This document shows, piece after piece, positions 1 through 13,085 of a stretch of DNA of 64,000 bases. The position numbers and the translations under genes are program-made. Below the pieces are notes generated by a model, which was not told where the DNA came from, searched no databases, and saw only the letters and a program-made list of their open reading frames with translations. The first letter of the stretch is position 1. Each line of letters opens with the position of its first letter. This stretch comes from Pterobdella sp. o SKG-2022. Taxonomy: Eukaryota; Annelida; Clitellata; Hirudinida; Piscicolidae. Where the stretch lies: the NCBI GenBank assembly GCA_964035795.1, contig OZ038320.1:6913164-6977163 (forward strand). The letters run 5' to 3'.

Positions 1-1545
1 TAATAAAAATCACCAGTTACAAAAGATAATTTTATAGCGCTGATCAGAACGTCTGAGAGTGTTTCATTTGAACTGAAAAAAATAGTATGTATGTCTCATA
101 CATAACTGGTCTTCACAGGACAAAAACTTAAAAGTTAATCAAAAAATAAGTTTTTCGTAAACAAAACATATATTACCAATACCATTGATCAATTTTAAAG
201 ATATATTAATTGTTGATAATGTGAGTTCGACAAGGTTTGCCGTTCATGCTTGCCATTGACTGGATTAAGAAAGAAACGCTAGAAAAAAAAATAAAGACAA
301 TCAACTTTCAACCATTTTACACACTTAATAAGATACTCTTACGAAAAGCTTCGCGTATTAGGTTTCTCAATAAACCATAGTGTTTGTTTCTATTATAATT
401 TGATCTTTATTACTTTATTTAATATACTTTTTGAGCATTTTCAAAGATGTAAAAAAAATCAAACGTTTTACGTACATAATAAATAACATAATCGCGTACT
501 TTAAAATCTTACACTTGTAAAAAGAAGCTCTAGAATTTAAAATAAAACTGTTTAGTCTGCATTTTTCGTCGTATTTGTGACTTTAAAAAAAATTACCCAG
601 TGATGTGACACAGAAGTATTTGGCAATCATTTAATTAATTTTAATAAAAAAATAATACGGTTTTTTTTTGAAAATTTAATGCTTGAATTAATAAATTTAT
701 GATTTAAGTTACAGGTGAGTTTTAGAATAAAATTGTGATGTACTCCTCCAATAAAAAATGCTTAAATTTTTCTCTTTTTTCCAATCCCACGATGTTCCGG
801 CAAACCATTGAAAATTCAAGTTTTTCGTAAAAAAAATCTCACATTATCAAGTAAGAAAAACTTCATGGAACAAAATATTTCGTGTTTATTTCCCGAACTA
901 ATCCATGGTATTTCTCTAAAACCAGTATGATACATATTAAAAGTATAGTTCATACAAATATCAATAATAAGTAGTACTATTATGTAAAATACTGATGTTA
1001 TCGTCACAAGGCCCTGTGATGGTATTTATAAATATTTGAGTTACTTAATTCTTATCAGCTTAGATTTTTATGTTTCATCACATAACTTAAGATGAATTTT
1101 TTCTTAAAACTAAAAGTATGAATTTCATTGAGTTTTACTCAAAATATCGATAAATTAGGCTCTTCTATTAAAGACGTTATAGTGACGTGAAGCATATGAT
1201 ATCATTTTGTTTGATTCGTTGAAGCTTTTGCATTTTGAAGTGAACATTTTGACTTTAGTAGTTGAGAATCATCAATGAAATAAAATATTTTCATCAATTA
1301 AAAAACTATTTTCTTTATGATACATGCTCTGATTATGATGGATAATTTCAAAAAGCAAGATAGACCGCACAATGACTTCAACAAAAAGTTATAAAAAACT
1401 GCCATGATGCTTTTTTCATCCAATGAACAATAAAAAATATAAGAATAGAAATCTACTGCTCCTCGCAGATGTGGAAAGCCACTTGGAACCCATGTGTTTT
1501 TGTTCGGTATTTTCAAATAAAAACCCTTCAAATAAGCCACCCATT
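1..1545. other. AT-rich non-coding stretch
   Basis: This stretch is strongly AT-rich, with many poly-A and poly-T runs and only short random open frames. I see no exon with credible splice sites, no RNA gene and no recognisable repeat unit. Confidence 0.5.
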
Positions 1546-1909
1546 TCATGTAACCATGTCACTAGTTATTGAGAACGTTTTAAATATTCCAAAATCTCTA
1601 AAGTCATACTTACCCTGTTTCAAATGCCATCAAAAGTTCATCATCTTCAACGTCAACATCATTAAGTCTCTTCATATATTTTTTTTTCTTATCACCGACT
1701 CTCAGGCACAACCTCATAAAACCCCTCCAATCATCTTTACAATTTAAGCCTTTACATCCCTCAAAACATCAAAAGCATGAAAATACCAACTCTTTCAGCT
1801 TTACCAACTCAATAATCACATCTGACATCAACGTGCACTCACGATTATGATGCTTCTCTTACTCCGACCAACTTGTATCGTTTTTGCCATGTACTTTAAA
1901 CCTAAGTTC
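1546..1909 (-). CDS. Possible 3'-terminal exons of an unidentified gene (partial)
   Basis: Three exon-like pieces can be joined in phase on the minus strand: 1909-1843, about 1739-1614, and 1561-1546 ending in TGA. The middle piece is the most convincing. It reads through a charged stretch (VGDKKKKYMKRLND, then an acidic VDVEDDELLMAF) and ends in the strong donor GG|GTAAGTATG. The first piece ends at ATC|GTGAGTGC and carries the basic segment VGRSKRS. The last piece adds only a few residues before the stop. I do not recognise a family. Upstream exons would lie above 1910, but I could not establish any. The weak points are a poor pyrimidine tract before the middle piece and the small total size. 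This could be a decayed gene or a chance open frame. Confidence 0.3.
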
Positions 1910-2485
1910 CTAAAAATATCCTTAAACGTCTTTCAATTTTAATTAGTAACTAAATTCTTCACCTTCAACCCCCCTATCCTAGGTCTAACATTTGACTTAA
2001 AACTTCCCTAACATTTGACTTAAAAACTCCCATTCACTCAAAAAAAATTCCATCATTCCATCCATCAGCCTCAAGTCCACTTTGCTAAGTCTTCATGACA
2101 CCTCGCCTTTTCACAAGCCTGAGTTCTGAAAGCTTGTGGACCAAACCCGTGAAAGCAGCAGAGCTTTAGATAAGTAGAGGGTTTTGATGGGACTCTAAAA
2201 GGCATTTATACCCGTAAAGGGTGTTATTCATCAGAATGGCGATTGCGTCTTCATAAAACCCATTTGTAGATAATATAGAAAAATTAAAGAAGCAACTCAA
2301 TAACTAGAGAAAAATCTACTCAGAAAGCACCAACGGTGAAAATTGAATCAGCATCATAGCTCACAAGCATGCTTTTTAATAATTTTCTTGCTAAACTTTT
2401 TGGAAGGTTTGAATTTTTCAGCTGCTGTATAACAAATTGATGTAACTGTAACTTCCTGTGAGGTTTTTGGTTAGTTTATCAAAAT
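1910..2485. other. Unassigned stretch, less AT-rich near 2090-2260
   Basis: The part near 2090-2260 is noticeably less AT-rich than its surroundings. On the minus strand it has an open frame of about 40 codons (containing GFGPQAFRTQACEK) with no convincing splice sites or start. I see no family match and do not call it a gene. Confidence 0.3.
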
Positions 2486-2536
2486 ATTAGTGATATTTTT
2501 CAGACAGCTTATGAATGTTTTTTATAGCAATTAAAG

Positions 2537-2704
2537 TTTAAAAACATCAATTGAGGATTCATAAATTTATTTAAAAGAAAAGCTATAATTGTTGATAAGT
2601 ATAGCCTTATCATGAAACATAAGCATCATGATAAGGCTAGACTTATCGAAAATTATAGCTTCTTTTAAATAAATGTATGAATCCTCAATTGATGTTTTTA
2701 AAGT
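2537..2704. repeat. Long hairpin (foldback/MITE-like element)
   Basis: Two arms of nearly 80 bases (about 2537-2615 and 2626-2704) are close to perfect reverse complements, separated by a loop of about 10 bases. Near the loop the arms read TAGCCTTATCATG and CATGATAAGGCTA; at the outer ends they read AAAAACATCAATTGAGG and CCTCAATTGATGTTTTT. The 12-base word ATTAGTGATATT occurs at 2486-2497 on the left and at 2707-2718 directly after the right arm. This may be a target duplication of a slightly larger element. A diverged half copy lies near 56.66 kb, which argues for a dispersed family rather than a local accident. No coding capacity. Confidence 0.75.
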
Positions 2705-3179
2705 TTATTAGTGATATTAATTAAGAATAGTTGGTCATTGCTTCTTCTAAAAATCTAGAAATCCTTAACGTCACGTTAAGAATAAAGGATGGATTTTTAA
2801 AACACTTAACGCACCTTCGAAACAATAGGAAAAAAAGTTATCCGCTTTAAGCGGATTTCGCGCAAAATTTTTAGATACTCCTCGATGTGTAAAAAGGTTT
2901 CAACTAAACAGACAACAATCATGATTTAAAAAATGAAAAATAACCAATTATCTTAAAAATTATGAATGTTTGATTATTTTATTTTATCAATAATAATAAA
3001 CACGGAAAAACAGTTGTATTAATCTTTGAATTTTATCTTAACTAAAAGCAATGAAATCTGAAACAAAAAAAATAAAAAATTTATAAAATCACCAAAAAAA
3101 TTAAAATAGATATAATACCACGTGAGTAATAAAAACGAAAGATAGGAGCAATAAAAAACACAATGACTACTGACAATAT

Positions 3180-6100
3180 TTAATGACTGAGTTTCAAAGA
3201 AAAGATATGTTGAGTGAGTGAGTCACAGTATTTGGTGGAGCGGTGTTTAAACTTCACCTGCTCAACCATTTGCAACAACTGCTGAGGTGCCATGTAGCTG
3301 TTCTTTTTTAAGACGGCTGGGGGGTTGGGGACTATCATTGAATACAAGAGAAAAAACTATTGTTAAGATTATTAGAAATATTTTTAAAAATGGGTATATT
3401 ATTTGATTTATTTGGTAGATTCATGCATTTTTAATATAAAATTTGAACGGCCTCCAAACCCACTCACAAAACACAGCTTTTTGGATGTAAGGATCAGAAT
3501 CATCCATATGAACCAACAACCCATCAAAGATTTCCATCAAGTGGGAATTATAGAGAGAAGTATCAAATATCGGAGCCAAAAATTTCAAATAGGATGAAAA
3601 AGCTTTTGTGGCAGCAGCACGAACCTCATTGCAACTGTCATCAAGCCTGTCAATGATGTATCAATCAATCAAATCCATTTTATAGCTCGTTTACCTTTAC
3701 CAAGAGTTGGGCTTAAGTTGAAACATAATTTAAATTAACATGAACCTTTATTTTTATTTAAATTAAGTAATAGTTACGGCTTGCATAGCTCAGCTGGTAG
3801 AGCATAAGGCTAGTTATCTAAAGTAACCGGGTTCAATCCCGCGCGGAACGACAATTATATACACATCTGTTGAGCTAACAAAACCAAAATATGGGGCAAC
3901 TGAAAGTCGATCTAAAAAAAAACAAAAATATATGAGTAGCTTTAATTAATTCACTTCCATTATAAAGATTTAAATCATTTGCATTTTATCGTTATAATTA
4001 AAGCATTATAATTCTCAAAAATGTCAGCTTTATTAAAAAACCTTCCTTAAAAAACTATTACAACTAAGTGAAACGACCTTTTGAGCAGCTCGGGGTAGAA
4101 GTTGTAAATCTTCCTCTCTGCATTCAAACCCATAGGAAACTTCTCATCTTCCACTTCACCCAAACCCTCGAACAACAAGTTTAAAACGTGCAGCGTTGTC
4201 AGGCGCGTACCTTTGTTGTCGTCTGATAGAAGTCCTGCGGAATTGGGTATTTATTTTGTATCAATTTTTGAAAAATATTCTTATTGCTTCATTTTTGGAA
4301 ATTTTTATATAAAATAGTATTACTTTTACATAATTCAATAAAACCAATCGGTAATTGGAACTAGAATCACGAAAAGTTTCATACTCTCAATAAAAGTTTA
4401 AAAAACTTTAGTGTTTCTTCTCTTATATCATATAAATAAAAATTGTAATTTTATATACAAAAAAAATATAAAAAAAGCCCTGCATGAAAATTTAAATAAT
4501 ATAAACTAAAACGTAATGATTTTAGTTGTAAGGCATACCTGTCAAGATGCCCAGAAGGCCTTCTTTAAACACTTTAACCACCTCTTCAGCTGCACCACAC
4601 AAGCCTTTATCTTTTTCGTCAGTGTCTACCAAATCTATCAACTACCGTTTATTGTATGATTACTATAAAACTTTACAAATTTTTTACAATAAAAGCACAA
4701 TTAAAAAAAAAAATAATTTATTTTTAGTTATTGTAGAACAAAGGATAGACCTTGAATGACACGGAATATTAAAAAAATATTTCCAACAAATATTTTTAAT
4801 TGCTTTTTAATATAAGCTTTCAAATATATACTATTAATAAAATACTCAATCTCAGATTAATTACTTCATTTTAAATGAAGTCTTCATGCACTAAACCCAC
4901 ACATACTCACCAAGCTTCGAGACAGAAACTTCTTGCTCATTATACTCCATAAGCAAGATATCCCTGTCTTCCTGACCACTTCGGCCATTCGACCCACCCT
5001 CCAAACCAAGTTGGGTAGGATCAATGTTACCACTATGTTCTTCAATGTTTCTTCTTTTATTCTTTAAAAACGGAATTAAATAAATTAAAATGAAAAAATA
5101 GAATTGAATATGATGACATGAGAATTAACCTAGTGGATTGAATAAATGTATTATTTGATGCAGGTTGAAATGGAATTCTTGATGACTTACTTAAGTTTTT
5201 GTTGATCAAGGGCTGTGACAACATTGTTGAGAAGGGTGAAGAAGCGGTGCTTGAGCTAAGATTCATACGATTAAACATCATTGAAGTTATTCAATAATAT
5301 AAATTTATTTTTAACAAAAAACAATACACAGTAACAGTAATGAAAAAAAATAATGGCCAGAGTTTAACGTATCTATTTTCTTGAATGCCACATTTTCACG
5401 TCAAACACTTGGATCATTACATTTTATAGAAGAATATTGCAAAGATTTAAAATTCACGAAGCACACTAATACCCAGAAATCATTTGAAATCTTGAAATAT
5501 ATCATAACGAAACCTCATGGTGGACATCGGGATGGAGGTTGGTCTGGCAGATGGTGATGATGAGGGGGAAAATGGGGTGGATGTATGACACTGTGTGGAA
5601 ATGAATGATTAGATTAAAAGTAGTGTTATGGCATTTGAAAAAAATGATTTATTGATTGAAAAGAAAATTTCTAATGTTGGGTTATTTTCTATTATAAAAA
5701 CCAAAAGTGAGATACTTAATTTCATTTGAAATTTGTAAACAGAGAAAAAACTAGAAAGGTTCAATATATTAAAATATATATTTGTACATTCATAAATGGA
5801 CCACGAATCTATCAATAAAACCCCAACGTTTAAAAGCGAGCATGCTCTCAAAGAGCCTCAACTGCGGAGACTGTGAAGTCCATTGATGACACGTGGTTAC
5901 CAAGTCATCCTTTATCACTCTGTGCATGCAACCTTCAAGCCAACCCGCCTTCCCTCCCTTTTTCATACTACTGTCCATTTCTTCTAGGTATTTTGTCGCC
6001 TTTAAAAAATGTATTTTAATTATAATGATTAATAATAAACAATTAGTTATATGGTTCGTAGTATATTATTATAATAATAGTATTTTGAAGCTATGCTATT

Positions 6101-9030
6101 ATACTAATAGATTGGTATTATAATAAAACTAGTCGAACGTGTATATGAAATATTAAAATATTATTGATCACAACAAGCAAACCTTGGCGTCGAAAGAATC
6201 CTCTTTAGCAAGAGCCTTGATATAAAAGAGTATGTTGAAAACATGGGAATCTAAACTAGGATTCTTCTCGTTAGTTTCATCACATTTCTCCTCCTTCAAT
6301 GGAGGTTTGATAACAAACTCATTAGGGTACTTGAGAACTTCTTGTATCACCCTCAATAGTGCATCATGAATTGATTCCTGTTGTGATGATTGTGATTTTC
6401 AAGTGATCAAGTGTGTGTTCAAAAGTTATTTTGAGTTATAATTTTGAAAAATATGACGACAATATTATTTACTTTCCAAAAATTTCAAAATAAAAAAATG
6501 AAAAATTTAAACATATCTAAGTTAAAAAATTCGCTATGTTTATAATTATTAAACTGAAAAAAAAACTTACATCAGATAAATGCAGGAAACCAGAGCAATC
6601 CAAGGTGTATAAAATGGTGGGAAAATAAGGCGAGAGGTTGTGGTTGGCTGCGCCTTTGATGACATTGGCGAGGATCAAAACACTACCAGAGGTTTGAAAC
6701 GTCTTCACCTTATCTATTATCATCTTCACCCATATTGAAGGATCCACAAAAAAGCCTATCACCTGGGCGCTTTTCATTATCTGATGGCATGTAATTTTTT
6801 AATTTATGAATGAGAGTTTAAGTTGAAATATAATTTTTACCAGGGTTAAACCAACGTAATAAATAAATAAAGAAATAATATTTAAGCTCGGCATTATAAA
6901 AAGTTGATGTTTACGAAGAATATTTTCAATTATTTAGATCTATTTAAGCAAAATCAAACAACAATAAACGAACATCTCCTGAAACAGTAGGATCCGTGGA
7001 TGCTTTGTAGAGGCACTCGAGGGTGACGTTAAGGTGCTGTACTACATGCACCTCCACATTCACCAATAACTCCAGCAACAACTTCACCGCTTTCACCCTC
7101 GTCTCTGGTATCCAGTCGTTTATGTCGTTAGAGATTGCAGGTAATATCTTAGAGAAGTGTGAGCTGATCAGTTCTCTGCAGCCCAAGTTTGTTCTTGGTC
7201 CTTTGGTTATTGATGAACAATATATATAAAAAAAATTTTTGTGAATATATTGGAATAAAAAAAAATTTTTAATAAAAAACCTTAAAATATTAAACATAAA
7301 ATAAATAAAAATGAATGAGTTTGAAGATATTGGTCAAAAAAAATCCCATCAAATCTGGTAAATGGTAAAGCTGCAATATATGATGCTATACAGCATAATT
7401 ATGATATAGAAATTGTATATTCTGATAGACTAAAAAAAACAAAAAAATTAAAGTTTGAGATATAAACTTTGTAGAGGAAATTTTTTTTCAAGAGGTTTGT
7501 CAAAGTCAATCTTGTCCTTCAATTGGTCTTCGTTTTCAAGCAAATACTTTTCTCCTGGTTATAATAATGATGATGATGATAGTGAGAATTTTTGTTGAAA
7601 ATATTTATCAATTAGATATTGAGCTGATTTGTATTTTTCATATTCTTATAATCTGATTACACTTCTGAACATCTATTTTGGTTGAAATTTATTTAAATAT
7701 TTTGTGAATTTTTAAAATACGTATAATGCCTGAAGATATTAGATTTATAAAAAGTTTTACTCACATTAAAATTTATTTTTAAAAACACATGCTCTTTTCT
7801 AAAAAAATCTTTCAAAAGAAATAAAAATGATTAACTTTTCTAAGAAACCCCAAGTAATGTAAGAAATAACTAAAAGCTAACTAACCAACTAAATAGGCTA
7901 CCAACAAACCAAAAATCTAATTTCCTAACAGACTAACCAGCTAAGCATAAACCTCAATCATGAATAAATCTTACAAACATACCCACATCATTCCACATAG
8001 CATCAGCTTCAGACTGCACTTCTGTCACATCATCAGTGAGGCCCGAGAGAAGAAGAGGTAGAAGTTTGTGTTGATATGAATATCTGTCAGGTAAGTTCAA
8101 CAACCAGTTGCCTATTACATTGACCACTGCTAATCTTACAGGCACAGAGTTATCAAATAATCTCTGTGCTAGATGGGAAACCACATCATCTACACTCTTG
8201 TTGTTTCCATACTGTATCACAGTGCCTATAAAAAATTTGTGATGCAATATATTTTGGACTCAAATAAAATTAAAATTGTGATATTTTTGAGAAAAATTAT
8301 GAAAACTAAACTTTAAATACTACTTAAAAGTGAGATTTGAATCTTATCTTTAAAAATAAAAGAATAACAAATAACATGCTTGAAAAAATTATAATGAAAA
8401 CATACCAATAGTACTAATAGCTTGAACTCTGACTTTGGAATGCTGATGGGTGATAGAGAGAAGGAGTGGTTTTATAAGAAGTTCAGATTCATTGTGAAAA
8501 TATTCTGGACAAGATTTTGCAAGTGATGAAGCACATAAACATGAAACTTTTTTCACTTCTGGGTATGCATCTACTACTGTCTGTTGGAGTATCTTGACAA
8601 TTTCACCAACAAAAGGAGCGATGTGTTTTGCACATGTATTTATTATAACATGAAGAAAGTTGAGGGTTTGTAATCTTATTTCTTCAGATGGCTCTAAAAT
8701 TTCTTGTTGACCCAAACGATTTACAAAAGCAGGAATAATAATCTCAATGGATTTCTCTGGGTGAGGTAACTTGTTGAAGTATTCTTCCATAATTTTTACT
8801 GAAAGCTCACGATTTTTTTCTACTTTATCTAAAAATGCTTTTAATAAAAAGTTCAATAAAGAATTTATAAAAATACTTTCTATGTCTTCTGGTGTGAAAT
8901 TAAATTTGCTTAATTCTTCATGAATTGCAGAAAGAGCTTTATAGCGAACATTTTTATTTTCATCTGATAAACAATTTAAATGTCTTTGAATACTTCTATT
9001 GAAATCTAAAACGACTTGATTTTTTGTCAT
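3180..9030 (-). CDS. DNAAF5: Dynein axonemal assembly factor 5 (HEAT-repeat protein, HEATR2)
   Basis: Cytoplasmic HEAT-repeat protein needed to pre-assemble axonemal dynein arms for motile cilia. Fourteen exons join in phase: 9030-8406, 8225-7983, 7554-7468, 7200-6974, 6780-6571, 6377-6183, 5999-5822, 5590-5514, 5255-5191, about 5053-4911, 4625-4539, 4234-4078, 3646-3468, 3316-3180. This gives 869 residues, close to the usual 850 or so. Family landmarks occur in order: [14 protein letters not shown] (exon 1), [18 protein letters not shown] (exon 4), [18 protein letters not shown] (across exons 12/13), [15 protein letters not shown] (exon 13) and a C-terminal [11 protein letters not shown]. 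The start is the first ATG of the long first exon. Exon 10 encodes a Gly/Asp/Glu-rich segment where vertebrate proteins have a conserved Trp-containing helix region. A tRNA-derived SINE fragment lies in intron 12. The exon 10 acceptor is ambiguous by a few bases. Confidence 0.93.
3777..3853 (+). mobile_element. tRNA-derived SINE head (fragment), inside a DNAAF5 intron
   Basis: It carries a good polymerase III box A (TAGCTCAGCTGG) and box B (GGTTCAATCCC), and the stretch TTATCTAAAGTAACCGGGTTC that also occurs in the copies at 9.4 and 28.8 kb. The 3' part differs from those copies, so this is a head fragment or another subfamily. It cannot be a working tRNA: the acceptor ends do not pair properly and the anticodon stem is broken. 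Confidence 0.7.
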
Positions 9031-9364
9031 CTTGGAAGCAAGAGTAGTAATAACGTTTCCTAGCAGCCACTAAACTTCCGTTCACTTCAAACTGCTTAAA
9101 AGTGAGATTTGGTTCTAATCTATATAAACAAAAATCAACAATTCAAAATACTTGCAAAAACATATTAAAATTTTTTAAAAACTCAGTTTAGATTGATGTA
9201 TTTGATATTCAAGCTAATTACGAGTTTCATTCACTTTCTCTTATGTAGTCTTTCTCCACTACTCTCTGTACTGAACTGAAGTGGACACCTTTGCTAAAAA
9301 AAGCGTAAAATTATTTTCACTAAGTTTTGAAAAATTAAGAAAAATTTGAGTAAATAAGGAAATT

Positions 9365-9534
9365 GTCGGCCCCTATAGCTCAATGATTTAGCATTAGATT
9401 ATTATCTAAAGTTACCGGGTTCGACCCGCGTGGGCCGACAATTAGCACCTGTTCCACAGTGTGTTTTCGCTACATTAAATTTGTAGCAAGCGGTTTGATT
9501 TATGAGAAAAAGCGCTTTATAAATACCGCATTAC
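9365..9534 (+). mobile_element. tRNA-Ile-derived SINE, full-length-looking copy
   Basis: The first 75 bases have tRNA form: a GTCGGCC/GGCCGAC acceptor stem, a box A-like CTATAGCTCAATG and the box B GGTTCGACCC. A roughly 95-base tail follows, containing GTTCCACAGTGTG and AGCGCTTTATAAATACCGC. The same head and tail recur at 28773-28944. That shared tail rules out a plain tRNA gene. It lies upstream of the DNAAF5 start, in the opposite orientation. Confidence 0.85.
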
Positions 9535-10918
9535 AATTTAAGAATTTTCAATGTATAGTAACAACATAGAAACATGCATATATTACCACCATGTCGACTG
9601 CCGTGAAACTTCTATGAATGTTTTATAAAAGTTGTCTATGGTTTCTATACCGTCTCCAAAGATTAGTATCCGCATTTATCTGGTCAATAATGTCTTGAGC
9701 TGGTTTTATCCAGGAATGTTCATCATGTGCTTGTTTTCAAAAAATCAACATGTGTGTTAGTTTATTTTTACTGAAACAACAAGGCCAGAAGATACCAGTC
9801 TTTGAGCTGTGTTTGAAAGGATTATTTGCGGTAAACCGTTGTAGAGAATGCTGGTGGTATTATGTTGCTACCATTTAGCATATTTTTCTCAACACAAATA
9901 TTATTTACAACCTCTGTTTATATATATGTTTTCAAATTTTTTGGTGAACGCTTAAGTATTTGATCCATAAACTAATAAAAATATCACTATAGTATAAATA
10001 ATGTTAATTGAAAGTTTATAGGCAGATTTGAGTTCAAAACAGTATTGAAATTTTGAAGAGCTTACCAATTCTAACGTCAACGTCTTTTTTCATTGAAGTT
10101 TTTCGAAGATCTCAAAAATATACATTTTATAGGATGCAAGCATCTGAGAAAAAAAATTTATAATCTGGAAGTTTTTAAAGAATTTATACCTACCTTATTA
10201 GGTTTCAAATAGGTTTCGAAAAACGCTTCATTTTATATCGTGAATTTTTTAAACTTTAGCTACCATTTCTACATTATAAAATACGTTTCCATTGAACTAT
10301 GCAGCTTTTTGCAATTTCTCATATAAAGACTTTGTGAAACTCAATAGCTTTGCTGAACATACTATCTTGTTTAATATTGAAGAACGCTTCAAGATCTTTG
10401 CTAGTAAAACTATGTATCAGTAATCTACAAAAGCAATATTAATATTGATATATTAAAACTAAGCAAAATTAATAATACCATGTTTGAACCTTTTATATAA
10501 AAAACGTCCATCTTTAAAGGAATAGAAACTCTGGAAATTTTCAAAAAAATCATACATTCAATAAGTTATGACAACTATAAGTACAATGCTTTCGGTTGCT
10601 TTATCCCTACTGAACGATTGCCCAATGCTATTTGATGATGAATTTTTTAAAAATAAAATTTTTAGTTTTAAATGAAATTTCATAATTAAATTGGTATTCA
10701 AGCAGTTTTATTGGTTATTTACATTTGTTCCAATATTCTTAGAGCTTCAATTAATTATACTTTTTGACATTTTTATTTTCTATATGGATTTTTCGATCTA
10801 TTTTTGCTCAACAAAAAACTCTCTTTGGTGAAATAAAATTCAAAAGTAAACAATAGAAATACGAAAAAGAAAAATTTTACTTTCGATTAATTTTTCACTA
10901 GCCACAATAAAGCGAGTC

Positions 10919-11016
10919 TATTTAAAAATACTAATAATTTTATTAAAACACGAAGCTTTTCGTTAAATAAGTAAAATTTTCGAGTATCTATGGAAATTAT
11001 TAGTGTTTTTGAATAT
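10919..11016. repeat. Short inverted-repeat pair
   Basis: The 22 bases at 10919-10940 are the reverse complement of 10994-11015 with two mismatches (core ACTAATAATTT / AAATTATTAGT). The spacer is 53 bases. It could be a small foldback element or chance in AT-rich DNA. Confidence 0.4.
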
Positions 11017-12949
11017 ATTTATTTCAATTGTTCTAAAATAAATACTATTACTCAAAACACGTGAAAACAATTTTGCAAAAATAAAAAAAGAGAAAAGACT
11101 GATGGAAAACTATCTTAAAGTGATATGACGGTAGTGCTAATAAAGATAATAACACTAGCACTAATTCAATTTGCAAATCTTGCGTCAAAAAAAATATTTG
11201 AGCAATAAATAAGGCAGAGAATAAATTATTCTGGAAAACTATTGAAAATTTTGAGGATATTTATTAAAAACGTTTTGTATTTTATATATGAATCCTTTTT
11301 GTGAAAAAGTTAAAGAAAAAAATATAAGCTTTCCACTTTTATTTGATAGATAGAAATTTGTTGGAATTTCATTGTTAAGTGGTAAAAAGTAAAAATGTTT
11401 CCAAAATTCAATCTTAAAAACAAAATGAACGAAAAATGTTAAAGCTAAAAAGTTGGATTTATAGAAAACTTTTTCATTAAAAAAACATGTATTTGAAGCT
11501 ATATAAAGTGAACAAATGACTTCAAAATTTTTAATTGCTTGCGAGCATTCTTCAATTGAAACTTATTGATTTTTTACCAGTTTTAACAAAATATTTTGAC
11601 TCTGTAGTCATTTTCAAACGAAAAAAAATGTTTATAGTTTAAGTTAAAAGCAGTTTATGCCAATATTTCCAAAATTGAGTTGATTTAAAAAATTGTTTAT
11701 TTAATATTAATATAAAAACAAAGTCTAAATTGATTTTTTGAAAAAAAATCTAAATATGAAAAAATATAAATAAATAAAAATACAAAAAATTGATTTATTC
11801 TCTCAATTATGGTATAATTAAAATAAATAAATCAAAAAAGATTCAGAAAAGTTTATACCCTCATGAAAAGTGAATTCTATTATAATTGTCGAAAGCAATA
11901 TTTTGTTGAGTTCCAGCTTACCGACACACGTTGGCAGAAAAATAAATTTTAATAAATTCTTGGAAAGAGGACAACGCGTTCAGCTGCATTATGGTTCATA
12001 AGGCAATAATAAAGGATCGACAACAAGGTAATAATATCAAGGTAGTAATAGAATCAAAATGATGTCATAAAACAATACAAAAAATAAACTATAATAAACA
12101 CAATAATAATGAAAAAGATATAGTATGATAATAAATTAAAAAAGAATAAAACACCATAATAAATATAATAATAAAAATAATATCAATCTAAAAATAAAAT
12201 GAGAAAAATAAATTTCTTATTATAAAATTTTCTATTCCAATGCTTCCATAGCCGTTCAAATTGATTCAATAATGCATTTTAAAATATCGTCATAAGATGG
12301 AAAATTGCGCAACCAATATTTCAAAATAGTTCAAAATATGCTGAAGGATTCTTTGCAAAAGTATATTTCAAACTTGGTGGAATCTGTTCGCACCTATATC
12401 AACTTTATCATTACTTTTTCATGAATCATAAAAACACGACAAAACTTGAATTTTTTATTTTGCCGAAGCTTTTTATATATTCTATATCATCATCAGGTAA
12501 CCAATATTTATGATTCACAATTTTGAGGCTAATTGTTCGGGTTACTTTTTCACTGGAATTATACACCGTGTTAATAACCTAACAAATACAAGCCTTTAAT
12601 CTTTCAAACTTGATGTAACTAATGCAGTGTTATACACATTTTCAACCCTAGTATACCAACTGCTTCTTTTATTTTTAGATTAAATAACTGTTATATGGGG
12701 AGTATTAAATCTAGATTATTGACACGTACTTTAGAGATTCAAATCCCGGTCACTTTTTCTTCAGTTGCTTGCTTCAACGTTATCTGTAAAACTTCACAAA
12801 CTCCTTCTATTAAAATTTTCACCACTAAAAACGTTCACTGTATAATCTTCTTTCTTTTTAAGCACTGTGGTCGCAGCCAATCATTCCTTATAATAACCAT
12901 TATGGGAAACTTATTTAGCGTTAGAAATTATGATTATTATGATTAGTGT

Positions 12950-13085
12950 TATGCACAGAAATTCCCTTTATGAAAATAGTTATTATTTTTTATGATGAAT
13001 ATTATTATTTTTATTTTTATAGATATTATTATTCTTTTTATGATTTTTATGATTATCTATGTTTATTATTATCATAATTATTATG
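12950..13085. repeat. Imperfect TTA/TTTA simple-repeat tract
   Basis: A run of TTATTATT and TTTATGAT words of about 130 bases with frequent interruptions. No coding frame. Confidence 0.6.

Noticed and set aside
3777..3853. A functional tRNA gene
   Set aside because: Box A and box B are good, but the acceptor and anticodon stems do not pair properly, and sister copies show it is the head of a SINE.
12690..12760. tRNA-like box B (GATTCAAATCCCGG) near 12.74 kb
   Set aside because: No convincing box A, cloverleaf or shared tail with the SINE copies; a single weak motif.
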